Positions 36,890-48,800 of a stretch of 64,000 nt of DNA are shown here, one piece after another. The stretch comes from Nephrocerus scutellatus (taxonomy: Eukaryota > Arthropoda > Insecta > Diptera > Pipunculidae). The stretch spans positions 24,644,254-24,708,253 of the forward strand of contig OX352765.1 in NCBI GenBank assembly GCA_947095585.1, given 5' to 3'. The notes under the pieces were generated by a model. It was not told the origin of the DNA. It did no database searches and saw nothing but the letters and a program-made list of their open reading frames with translations. The position numbers and the translations under genes are program-made. Position 1 is the first letter of the stretch, and every line of letters starts with the position of its first letter.

Positions 36890-38080
36890 TTCTATGATGA
36901 GAACGAAGAATTCTTTTAATCAGTCGAACGGGAACTCCAAGCCTTCCCTCAGTATGATGTAAAAATCATTCTGGGGGATATGAATGCTAAGATAGGTAAG
37001 GGCCAGTATTCAGGCAGTACATTGGCACCCATAGCTTACACGAAAACACTAATGACAATGGACAACGAGTCGTAGAGATGGCAGCAAGCAATAATTTGGT
37101 CGTTACGAGTACAAGGTTTGCGCGTAAGAATATCCACAAAGCAACCTGGGTATCTCCTGATGGAGCCACTCGCAACCAGATAGACCACGTGTTGATAGAC
37201 CGCCGCCAAAACCCGAACCTGATGACGGTACGAACGTACCGAAGTGCCAACGACGACTCGGACCACTATCTTGTTGGTAGGGTGCTCCGAGCGCGGATTG
37301 CATCATAAAAAAAGACTGCATCCGCGAATCAGATTCGAGTCAACACGGCTGCCCTTCCCAACGAAGAGACCAAAAACAACTAAGGCCAAGCGATAGGACT
37401 CGCCCTAAATTAAGAGCAAATTCTGGGGCTGTGATGACGGGCGTAGAAGAGAAATGGACATGCCTTAGGAATACTGCTGACTCCACCTCAGGCAGTAGTC
37501 GTAGAGATCGGAACGACTGGTTCGATGACGAATGTAAGCTAGCAACTGAACGTAAGTATGTTGAGTACCGAGCAATGCAACAATCTCATAGAACGCGGAC
37601 ATGCAAAGATGAATACAAAGAGCTCAGAAGATATGAAATAACAGTTAACCGACAAAAGGAAGCAGCCTGGGAATAGAACCTCGGCCGTGAAATAGAATAG
37701 TACAGAGAGCAAGGACCGCACCAGGCGCGGCAGTTCTACCAAAGAGTCTGCACCGCGTTACACATACTGCAAAGATAAAGAGGGTAATCTGATCGCCGAT
37801 ATCAAAGGCATCTTAGAGCAATGGGAAGAGCACGTTGGGATCCTGCTTGGAAAGTACTTTGCATTAGGGTTTATGGAACATGGGCCGGCCAAGCCTACGC
37901 TGGAAGGATGGCGTAGACCAGGACGCCCAGAGTTTTGGGATGCCAAACTGGATGACATCGACTCGAAATCGGGACCGGTGGAGAGACTTTTTGCGGGAGG
38001 CCAGGACCGGACCCCGGTTGTAGAGCCAAATATGATGATGATTATTCTGGCACTTATATGCAATATTTTTAAAGAGATCA
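36890..38080 (+). pseudogene. LINE endonuclease fragment (RTE-like), internally deleted
   Basis: Encodes YDVKIILGDMNAKIGK (endonuclease, catalytic GDMN), then in the next frame HKATWVSPDGATRNQIDHVL and ANDDSDHYLV with the catalytic DH and SDH motifs of the APE-like endonuclease. The stretch 37431-37676 resembles the endonuclease-RT linker (NDWFDDECKLATERK). At 37900-37990 a C-terminal-like GRPEFWDAKLDD follows with no RT between, so the RT has been deleted. A colinear, more decayed copy lies antisense at 57850-58640. Confidence 0.7.
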
Positions 38081-38404
38081 AATACTTGGAGCATTTTGTA
38101 TCCAGCTTTGGCCAGATCTGTTTTTTCGTTACACAGGTTATACTATTAGCCCATCAATGGTTGGTTTTATCAATAGGATCCTACTTTAACATGAGTTTGC
38201 ATGTAGCACTCGGTTAGGAACCATTTTCGGGTAGAGGGACAGCGTAGTACAATTTTTGGGGAGTTTTGGGGAATGAGTGATATGGGACTGAAAACCCAAT
38301 TTGTTACCGATGGCTTTTTTACAGGAAAAGAGTGCCACTGTGGCTTTGCGAACTATTTCTTGTGTATTAGGTTTCCAGGTAAGATTTCTCTCCAGAATGA
38401 GAAC

Positions 38405-38960
38405 CAGATATTAAGCTTTATCAGAGAAGGATATGTGGAATGTTATATTTTCTAGTGAAGAAGACAAGACTTCTGTTTTGTGGGTGTTTTTTTTTTGTTT
38501 TGTCCTCTTCACTAGAAAATATAACGTTCCACATGTTGACCCCACCTCTATAAAGGGCACAAGCTTATCCTTATCTGATAAAGCTAAATATCTCGATAAG
38601 CTTGTGCCCTTTATAGAGGGTGGGTCATCATGTGGAATTTTATAATTTATAGTAAAGGGGACAAGTTCTGTTTTGTGGGTGTTTACTCCCAGACCACAAT
38701 GATTTGCCCATCTAGTTAGCTTGTTAATAGCATTCTGTAAGAGTTCTTTCAGAGTATTATGGTGTTTTCCTGAAACGGCAATAGCAACGTCATCCGCATG
38801 CGCGATCACTCTGCACCCCTCCCATTTCAGGTATATCAGCAGCTCGTTCACAACTAAGTTCCATAGAAGGGGGATAGAACTTTACATTGCGGCCTTCTTC
38901 TGCAGTCAGATATTTTGGCATAGGCCACACGCAGTTTTGAATTAATGATCCGACTTGTAA
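38405..38960 (-). pseudogene. LINE RT palm fragment (R1/LOA-like), rearranged
   Basis: The minus strand encodes VIAHADDVAIAVSGKH (YADD box with H for Y), then LQNAINKLTRWANHCGLGVN and HKTELVPFT. The downstream part is present three times in alternating orientation (see the repeat at 38431-38690). The part before the palm, to about 38960, is recognisable but frameshifted. Confidence 0.75.
38431..38690. repeat. two consecutive palindromes made of LINE sequence
   Basis: First palindrome: arms 38433-38467 and 38500-38534, two mismatches in 35, loop 32. Second: arms 38531-38569 and 38595-38635, nearly perfect, loop about 25. The arms are copies of the RT segment encoding HKTELV..KIP..DPPSIKGT, so the order across the region is minus, plus, minus. 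Confidence 0.9.
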
Positions 38961-39074
38961 GCAGGAGATTAATCAATTCGCCAAGTGAGTCCCAGTGAGT
39001 CCCGCCAGTCGACAGTGCAGCTGCGATCGCAGATGTGTTGACGTTGTTGAAAGCGTCTATCCTATATAGTTTGC

Positions 39075-39290
39075 ACAGTTAAGTGGGCCTCCTTTCTTGT
39101 ACATATATCGGGCAAACAATGCTGAGATTCCATTCATCAGGCAACATTTCATCCGACCAAATTCTGGAGTACAGCTGCTGTATACACTCTACCAAGTCAA
39201 TTCCTTCAGTTTTAAAAAATTCGGTCGTCGGGGCCGCAACAGCTTTGCAATTCTTAAATTTGGATATTGCAATCTTTACTTCACACAATC
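39075..39290 (-). pseudogene. LINE RT fingers fragment
   Basis: The minus strand reads EVKIAISKFKNCKAVAAPT, then RIWSDEMLPDEWNLSIVCPI, which is the RT fingers motif of a common insect LINE. It does not belong to the R1/LOA-like palm directly downstream, so two different LINE fragments seem joined near 39070. Confidence 0.7.
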
Positions 39291-39769
39291 TTTACTTTCG
39301 GAAAAAACTTTACCTACCTAACTACCTAAGCCCATTAGGTCAGCAGAAAAATGTGTTCAGTTGTACTACAACTTTTACCAATAAAGTCCAACTAACATTT
39401 GTAGCAAAGATAAACTTTTTTAGTTTTTTGTGCTGATGCGAAGCTTTAATGAGGATGTGACAATGCAGAGCATGAATCAGAATTACTGTGCCTGATCGTC
39501 GGCGACACTAATTGACTGTGATAAAATTATCGCATGCGCTGATCTCACATTAGACATCTCGAACAGAATATTTTACGAGTATTCGTACGAGTATAGTAGA
39601 TGATCGCACAATAAAAAAAGAAGAACAAAAAAAATCAGTTTATTGCCAGTGTTTGTTATCAGAAGACCGGAGTCCATATCGGTGGTATACCTGCGGCGTT
39701 ACGTTGTAGTTCCTGATTCATGTTTTGGTCGTTTTCTCAACGAAAGAGTTATTTAAAAACCGGCTTGTT
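39291..39769. other. upstream region of the PI-PLC X gene
   Basis: No coding sequence recognised. It should contain the promoter and 5' leader of the gene that starts at 39770, but I see no decisive TATA box or initiator. Confidence 0.4.
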
Positions 39770-39884
39770 ATGGCAGTGGGTCGTATCAAGAAACAACGCA
39801 TCCGCCATAACTATTATTCTTTTTGGATTGGCATCACGAGTTTCCTTATTGTTATTATTGCAGAGCAACTCGTATCCATAGAAG
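39770..39884 (+). CDS. PI-PLC X gene exon 1
   Basis: Starts at the ATG preceded by CGGCTTGTT and ends GAAG|GTAGAA (phase 1). Encodes the basic N-terminus and hydrophobic signal segment. The next intron is 73 bases. Confidence 0.85.
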
Positions 39885-42800
39885 GTAGAAATTTCACCCT
39901 ATAATCGCATTTATTCTAAACTTGACCAAATTTCGTACTCTCCATCTATACTCGTAGGTTGTCCAATTTACCTGACCATTTCGCTAAATGAAAAAACCAT
40001 CGAGGAGTCATTTCTTGAAATAAACTGGGGACCTGACTGCCGCAATCCACCCGAATGGATTGGTATTTTCTCCGATGATCCGTCGGTGTCGAACACTCAG
40101 CCAGAGACGAAAATAAGCGATTTACGCAATTCGTCTGGGAAATTCATTACGAACGTGAAAATTGGAAAATTACACTTTCCGCCTGGTTGGAATCGTTATG
40201 ACAAAAATACTTTACCGTCGCCGGTATATCCCAAAGGCAAATGCTTACAATACTATGTGGCAAGCTTTGACGGAAATGAATTACTGGCGGTTGAGTGCTT
40301 AAAGATTCAACCAAATTGGATGGGCAAATCGAATCATGTCTCCGAGATACCACTAAAGGATCTATTTATTCCGGGTAAGATCGGTGGTTTTGTTCATTAT
40401 TTTTATTTGCTATTGAGCCACTGTGCAATTGCACAAAAACCAAGGAAAAATAAAAAATAAACATTTTGAAAAGACTCAATGCAGATTCGAACCATTATTC
40501 AGCTCCCGCTTGAGCTCTAACCGGTGAGAAATAACAATTCAAGCGTAATAGTGTGATTGTCCTGTATTTTGCCAGAAAATAATCACCAGCCATTGTTCGT
40601 GAGCTTCGGAAAAATATAGATTATATGTTTTTTCTAAAGATTTACAGGGCCGTAAGTAATAGAACCACCTCTTGTATGATCCTATATGATAGCAGTCAGT
40701 TGGAATAATTACGAGAAAACTGTTGTCAGCTTGGTTTTGAAAAAATAAAATAAATATTGATTGTCATCAGCAAAACTCATGGGTGGTTCGTTGTAAAATT
40801 CTCCAATTACTGAAGTTGATGCTGATTTTGAAAAACTTATGTTGTTTACACAGAATAAGTAAAAAATGGTTTGTGTTCCCTATTGGATGTTAAGTCGAAT
40901 GCCACGGGTCTTGACGAAATACATCAAAAATTCATGAAGATTTTGTTTACTAACATCTTACCCTATCTAACAAGTAAGTGGAAACACCATACGATATCCA
41001 TGTCAACCAATTGTTCCGCCTTAAAGCATTCCTATACCCATATCTATGCTCTCGCATTTTTAGTAAAATAAATATATTTTAATACTGATAAGCCAGATTG
41101 ATGTATTCGACCCAAGAGAAGCTATAAGACGGCTTTATTGTATGTTGATGATGAGTTTTAGATAAAAATCGCCAAACTTTCCACACTCTACACGATTTCT
41201 ATAAAGACTTTGATAAGGTTTTTTACTCAGTCTTGAAGCATCTATCATCTTATATCTTTTCAATCATCCAAAATAGATAAAATACTGTAATTCCGGTTTC
41301 TGTAAGATTTGGCTACTAAATATAGATCCAAAATAAAGGATAGACTCGGTGCAGATGTAGTCTCAGATGAGCTTAATCTGTCAAACAGGATTCCTGACTC
41401 AGCTAGCATATTTCAGGCCTTTACCTTCTAGCGAAAAGGTAGGCTTGAAGATCATTAAGCTAAAATAATAAAAAAATATTCGGCGCGACAAACCATTGCG
41501 GCCCAAGGCCTAGCTTCACGCAACCATTTGTGTTTGAGCAGGTATACCTTTTCATACAATGCAGGGGACCTACAATTTAATGCCGTATCCGAATGGCGAA
41601 TTGAGAAATTTTCCGTGACAAGTTATTACTCTCGGACTTTTGTCAGACTTTCGCGAGAGGTGGGACACCGTGAAAAATACTTTTGGTGTACTGGGTTTCA
41701 AACCACGAACCCCCTGCTGAGAAGTTCATTCTCTTATCCAATGAGCCACGGCGCCATAGTACTGCACAAATTGGAAAGTTATGTGTAGACAGCCAATCTT
41801 CAATCAAAGCCCTTCATGCAACCCTCATCAACTCGAAACTTGTAAAACAGTGCCAAGAAAAATTGGCTTTGATTAGCTAAATTTATTATAAGTGTCATGG
41901 CACACTAACATGGAGGGTAACTAGAGAGAAAACTAATTATTAAATAACTGTATAACTCTACTCGAATCCTTTAAAAGTTAATCATTCAGTCTTGTCCTGA
42001 AGCATGACTTTCCACGAAAATTATATCTCTATAACTGAACAATTGGCAATAGCGGGGACAGGTGCTCTTGACCACCAAACATAAGTAGCTGTGTACAGCA
42101 AGGATCCATTCTTGGACGTCTACACTTTTCTTTATATGCTTTCAATCTTCAAAGAGCGATAAAATGATGTAATATTCATATTCCACAAAAGAGTGGAACC
42201 AGTCTATTCATAAATTTGGTGAAAGCAAAGAAATTACACTCGATATTTACAACGCATTGGATAGAGTTTGGCATCAAGATATATTGCAAAAAATGCCTGC
42301 TTATGAAGTCGATAAAAACTGGTTCATTGGATAAGTAAGTATCTTTCAAGCCGCATTAATGCTGGCATACCCCAGGGCTCCGTTTTGTCTCCGAAACTCT
42401 TTCCTGTAAGCACTAATGATCTTTTGTCTGCTACTTCCAATTCAACTCCTCTCCCCTCCTCTTTGCAAGTGGAGCTCAACGTTAAATTCTAACCAAGACA
42501 GCTCGATAAAATGGAAGTTCGTTCCCATGGCCACATATTCGACTTCGCCAAAAATACTGTGAAATATTAAGGTGTATTAGGTTGAAAGCCCCTTTAAGCG
42601 TAAGCAAATTAACAGCGCTTTCCATTTGCTGGGTAAAGTGAATGTTTGGTGTTCCATTTCGAAAACGTTCTCGACGAAACCAGAGAACGCTGTAGAAATG
42701 GGACATTAAATCTTCACTGTACCCAGCAAATCGAAAGCGCTATAAAAAAAGTAAAAAAAAGGTATGCTGCTGATTCAAATTTTTTTCAAGTCTCTTTTTA

Positions 42801-45800
42801 AATGCAATAAGTAAAGCTGTTAACGTAATGCATGAAAACCTCTTTGAAATACATAACTTGTCAGGCTAGCATGCACCTTTTCTGCTATACGGTTTGTCCA
42901 AATACGGTACGTATTTAATACAAGGAGGCGTCAGCACATTTCCCCTTTTGCAAAACAGATATGCGTTTGCACTCTGGGGTCCTTTTAAAGATAAATATCT
43001 GTGTCTATTAAAATATATCCTGGAAAAGGGCCAACCGAACACCCCTGTGCGTAAAAATTCAATAGCTTCCATCCCATGCAGGTTATTCATTTGGATTCAA
43101 CCAAGTTACTCTTGCTTGTCGTCAGAGCGTCATTTCTTGGACCAAACTACCTGACTACGGAATACATTGGCAAGATTGGTAGCACGAACAAATTTCGGTG
43201 TATAAGAGATGAAGAAGATTAAAAAAACAACCCATAAACGTTTAATTTGTTCATGTAAATTCTTTAATCGAAGATACAATTTGAATAAAATCGGCTTGAT
43301 TTTTAAAAAAATTATATGGCAGCCCATCCGCCCGATAGGTTCCAAATTTTAAAAGAAAGTGTTGTCATTGTAGAAACACATGTGCGTAAAGTTGAAATAA
43401 AATCGGACTTTAGGTAGTGGATGAAAAATTGATCACAAGATTCGGCTAGCCAGCCACAAACAAACGACACGGCGAAGTTAATATAGAGAATTTAAAAATG
43501 TACGGAAAATTCAAAAGCCTCTCCGATTTTTACTGAGCTTGTTACCACTTTCGCTAAGTTTGATCCATTGATGGATGTTCCTTTGTAGAAAAAGTTTTCT
43601 TCTTATTCCGCATCGGGTTTTCCACACCACAATGGGTATTTCCTTGTAACGTAGTTTTCTTACCTGTTTTTTTATTTTTATTGGTTCATAAAGGTTCACA
43701 TGCATCGGGAGCATTCAGCGTAAACTTAACCAAAACAAAGTCGACCGTTATCAGGGAGTATGCCATTTCACAGCATCTGGATGTATGGTCTCAGCTGGTG
43801 TTTGGGATAAGATTTTTGGACTTAAGCATCGGGTAAGAGTCGCCATTCTGTCGAGAGGATTGTAAGAGTTTTAATATTGCAGATATCAGAACAACGATCG
43901 CAACTATCCCCATCGTGGGGACAATTTTTGGATCGTTAACGAGAACATGTTCGTGTCACAGCTAACGCCAATTCTTAGGGATATCAAGCGATTTGTTGAA
44001 TTGTCACAGGAAGTTGTGATCGTCGATTTTAGTTCATTTCCAATAGGTAAGTGGACCAGACCAGTTCCTTTTATTAAGCCCGCCTCGCATATTCATAAAT
44101 AATAAAACAAAAACATTATTTAAATATTTGTTTATTTACAAGTCAGTCGGCGGTTCATTGGTTAGTACCATTGGCTCCCACTCGGAGGACTCTTTGTTTC
44201 TCGACGCGTCCATAAAACGCACGAATTTTTCTCACCTTACTGATCATCCAGATTCTAGATTACAAAAACATACACATGATACGATGAGTTGTAGAGTGCT
44301 GTATTCATATGTACGGTTGACTTGATGTATGAGTAATCAAGATGTAGAGCCATTAATGTGGGTTTTATCAGAATAATATTCTAGTGTGTGAGTGCTTGGG
44401 TGTGAACTTCAACTTCTCCCACCACAACACTATCTTTCCTTATTCTAATCAATTATTTCAAAGACCACTCTGTGCGTAGGCATTATAAGGCTGCAAATCC
44501 CTGCGTGCGATAATTATGCAAAAATAAAAATAAAAACCACCAGTTATACTATTATTTTTTAATTTAATATCAATTGTCTTCCAAAGAATAATATTTCTCC
44601 ATTGTTTTATGATACTACTGCATAGAATTCACTGAAGCAGTCCATGTTTTATGCAAGTGCCACACGAAAATACATTGCATATATTTGGGCGACCTGTATT
44701 TCTGCCTGTGTGACTTAGCGAGTGATCTGGACAATAACTGATGATTGTTACCCTTTTTAGGCTTCTACAAACGTCCCGAACGACACAGCGACTTACTGCG
44801 TTTAATTAAGGAAGAAGTTGGTGATGTCGCTTACAAGCATGCATTCGGAGAGGATAATTCCAATGAAAACGGAAGCCATATCAATAATTGCTACCAACTA
44901 TCAATCGATGATATTCGAAAGACGGGAAAATATTTACTAATCATTTACCCAATTGAGGAATTGTCTTACCCTGATAGCGGTAAGTATTACAGTGCTGATC
45001 TGCAAATGAACAAATTGATCAAACTCTTTCTTCAAGTTCTTGAAAATAATGAGGGTATCGAAGTTATATTGCACTATAGTTTATAATTTGCATACAAATC
45101 GATCAAGATGTGAATGAATTGTGTGTTTTCCTTATTGGCCGATCGATTTGCGATATTAGTGGAAAAATGGGGGAAAGTTAGTGCGGAATGTAAATTTAAT
45201 ATTTGGCATCTGAATGGTTTTTTGTTATTTAATCTATAGCAAATATATCTATAACAACTGCGGCATAAAATTAAAATTAGACTGGTAATTCCAATAGAAA
45301 AAAAAGTATCACTAAGAGAAAAAAAATGGAAAGAGTGCATTTTGGTTATAAAGGATTTTGTTTTTTAAATAATTTAACTTATGTTTAAGATATTAAAATT
45401 TTATTTCGGGTTAAAATGCCATAAATAATATGACGCGAACACTACATTTAAATGTCCTTCACGATAACACTTGCACTAGTCAAATCGCTGAAGCCAATTT
45501 GTTATCACTTTTTCATACAAATCGTACAATTTAGTGTTCCATGCCTTATAGGAATACACCACGGATACTACATAGCCCCAATGAAAAAAAAACAATTGAC
45601 TTCCATTTCTGGAGGTAACAGAATAACCGAACTTCGAGTTTAATAACTCGGTTATTTGGCCAGCTGTGTGGCATATGGCACCGTATTATTGAAACCACAT
45701 TATACTCCAAGTCAAACTCTTTCAATTTATCCCACAAAAAATTAGTTAACTTGGTTCGATAGCGATTTATATTGACTGTGACTGCGTTGTCAGCATCATT

Positions 45801-48800
45801 GAAGAAGAAGTATTGGTCAAATGACCCCTCTAACACAAAACACGCTTCAAAACACATTTCGAGAATGGCTTTAGGATGTTGACTTGCCCTATTGTTACAA
45901 CTTTGCTTATAAATGAAGCTTGATTAGGCCAAACGGCCTCGTCCATGGCTTCCTCCAGACCAGACATCAATTCAGTCGAAAATGTACTGCTATTAACATG
46001 TACATTTTAATGTGGGCTTAAGCAAGTGAGACAAAAATAGGGTCGATTTTAAGACCCAAATTGGTCAAAGTGCCAAAATGCCATAAAACTAACCTAATGT
46101 CATGGATTGAATGTTAATTCCTTAAATTGGTTTTTCCTAATTACACAAAGAAGAAATGTTAGTACTAAGTTATTTGGAAAAAGAATGCATTTTAAGAATG
46201 TGGGCATGGCCCTGATGTCCCTGAGTCGCATATAAATTTTTTAAAAATTAGCCCGATTTTCTTCAAATTTTAACACATACCCATCTCCTATTAGAGAATT
46301 TACATGAAAAATTTTAATTTTTATGGGTTGTTTTTTAATTAATGAGCTTCTATCCACTTCTTGTAGTTCAATTAATCCTTTCGCTCTGACGACTGCTCTC
46401 TTAGCTTTTCATATGATTTTATGGTCACGCTTTAGTGATGAGCAAACGCAAGACCAAGACCATTTCATCTCGGTCTTGGTCTTGGTCTTGCAAGTCGAGT
46501 CTTGGTCTTGGTCTTGCATTCGTGCCATTAGTCTTGGTCTTGGTCTTGCGGTCTTGCAGAATAAAGTATTTTTTGAATAATAACTATATAAGTATGTATA
46601 AATGGTTGTATGTATGTACATATTTTTGTTCTAGCATAACGTCAAAATCAAAAATAAGCATGGGGAAGAAAACTGGTACAGGCATTGAACTTGAATATCT
46701 GAAGACTTAAACAAGATATATATATATCGTAGTTACAATGCCTAGTATTTATTCTACAAACAAAGACCAAAACGAAGTTTCTACCATAAGTATTAACAGA
46801 GCAATTTCCGTTAAGATGGGTCAGGGTGCACCAAGTAAGCTTTTTCTTAAATCCCCCATAAATGATGTCAACATTGGTGATAGACCCTTACTGTAGAATG
46901 ATTTTTTTCTTAGAATATACCCAAGAATCATTTCCTAAATTAATGTGCACGATTAAGGGGAGACCCTATATACATATACACACAAAACTATCAACATTTA
47001 AGCTTAGCGGTTAACTCGACAAAAATTTGTTCAAGAAAGTCTAGACTTATTCTGTCAAAAGAACTCAGTCAATTTCAACATTTCTATTTGCAACTGATGC
47101 CATGACATACACGTCTTTGTTGACGTCATTTTTTTACATGAAAAAACCTATAACAAGAAAAACCCAAAAATATAAAATTATGAGGAAATAGCAATCTAAA
47201 TCTATGTGTATATGAACATCCATACATATGCCTGTAAATACTACAGACAGACACAAACAAAACCTTCTCTATAGAAAGCCAAAACCTTCTCTATAGAAAG
47301 CCCAACTCTACGCATACTAATGCTGTAAACCAAGACCAAACGCATGTGTGTTTGTGGGATGTGAATACAGTGTACAAAAAATAAGTAGTCGCAAAGAGCG
47401 AGAAACGTAAGATGTGGTAGTCAGAAACAGAAAAATTTTATATGGATTTTGCTCTTTAGTTGATTACTAATACAAATACGTTTGGTCTCAATCTAAGCAA
47501 GTATCTGTGTACGATCGGAACAGTTGGGCTTTCTATAGAGAAGGTTTTGTAGAAAGCCCAACTCAATGCATACTAATGCTGTAAACCAATCCAAAACGCG
47601 TCTGTATTTTGGAATGTGAATACAGTGTACAAAAAAAAAGTAGTCGCAAAGAGCGAGAAACGTAAGATGCGGTAGTGGGAAACAGAAAAATTTTATATGG
47701 ATTTTGCCAAAACCTTCTCTATAGAAAGCCCGACTGTTCCGATCGTACACAGATACATGCTTAGGTTTCATCCAAAACGTATTTGTATTAGTAATCAACT
47801 AAAGAGCAAAATCCATATAAAATTTTTCTGTTTCCCACTACCGCATCTTACGTTTCTCGCTCTTTGCGACTACTTTTTTTTTGTACACTGTATTCACATT
47901 CCAAAATACAGACGCGTTTTGGATTGGTTTACAGCATTAGTATGCATTGAGTTGGGCTTTCTATAGAGAAGGTTTTGATTTTGCTCTTTAGTTGATTACT
48001 AATACAAATACGTTTTGGATGAAACCTAAGCATGTATCTGTGTACGATCGGAACAGTCGGGCTTTCTATAGAGAAGGTTTTGCAACAGACTCACTGAAGA
48101 TCTTCTGTCTGGGTTTTTAAGTTTGGTAGTATTATATATGTACCTATTCGTATACAAATAAACATACGACATATGAAGGTTTCAAAAATAAATATCAACA
48201 GAGAAATTACATAACTTTAAATGCAAGAGTCTTGCAGTCTTGCATACATATTTTTGGTCTTGGTCTTGCACACTCAGTGTTGGTCTTGGTCTTGGTCTTG
48301 GTCTTGCAATTGAATGATTGGTGAACGACATATTCGCTATCGCCAAAAATGCTGCGACATTTTTAGGTTTCCTAAAACAGTGCAAGATCTACTTCACTCT
48401 CTTATATCTAGCCACTACGAGTATTTACAAGGCATACGCTGCGGCTCGCTAGATTGAAGCAGTCAAAGTACAATCGGTGTCTGTGAAGTGGTCAAGTTTG
48501 GGTTGAATGAAATCCTTGTAGATTGTAGTCAGATCAGTGGGAGTGAAATATTTCCTGCATCATGTGAGAAAACCTAAACATTTCGCAGCATTTTTGGCGA
48601 TGGCGAAGCCTGTCGTTTACGCACATACCGGGAATTGCTAATTTCTTAGTTTCTTTAAAGCAAGTATGTAATTAATAATGGCAGAGGGTTTACATTCGGT
48701 TGAACGACAGAAGACAGCGTTAAATTCTACTCTATTATATTCTCCCCATTTTATTATGCTGTCCCGGTCAGAATTTAACCTGCTAAACATACATAGTTGT

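Larger units (their letters stand above)
47258..48082 (+). mobile_element. hAT-like MITE (outer copy) with two inserted copies
   Basis: Starts CAAAACCTTCTCTATAGAAA and ends in the complement at 48082. It is interrupted at 47280-47549 and 47708-47977 by two further copies; removed, about 270 bp remain. The outer copy and the second insert share a subfamily variant (CCAAAACGCGTCTGTATTTT), whereas the first insert matches the subfamily at 26.8 kb. No clear duplication flanks the outer copy. Confidence 0.85.
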
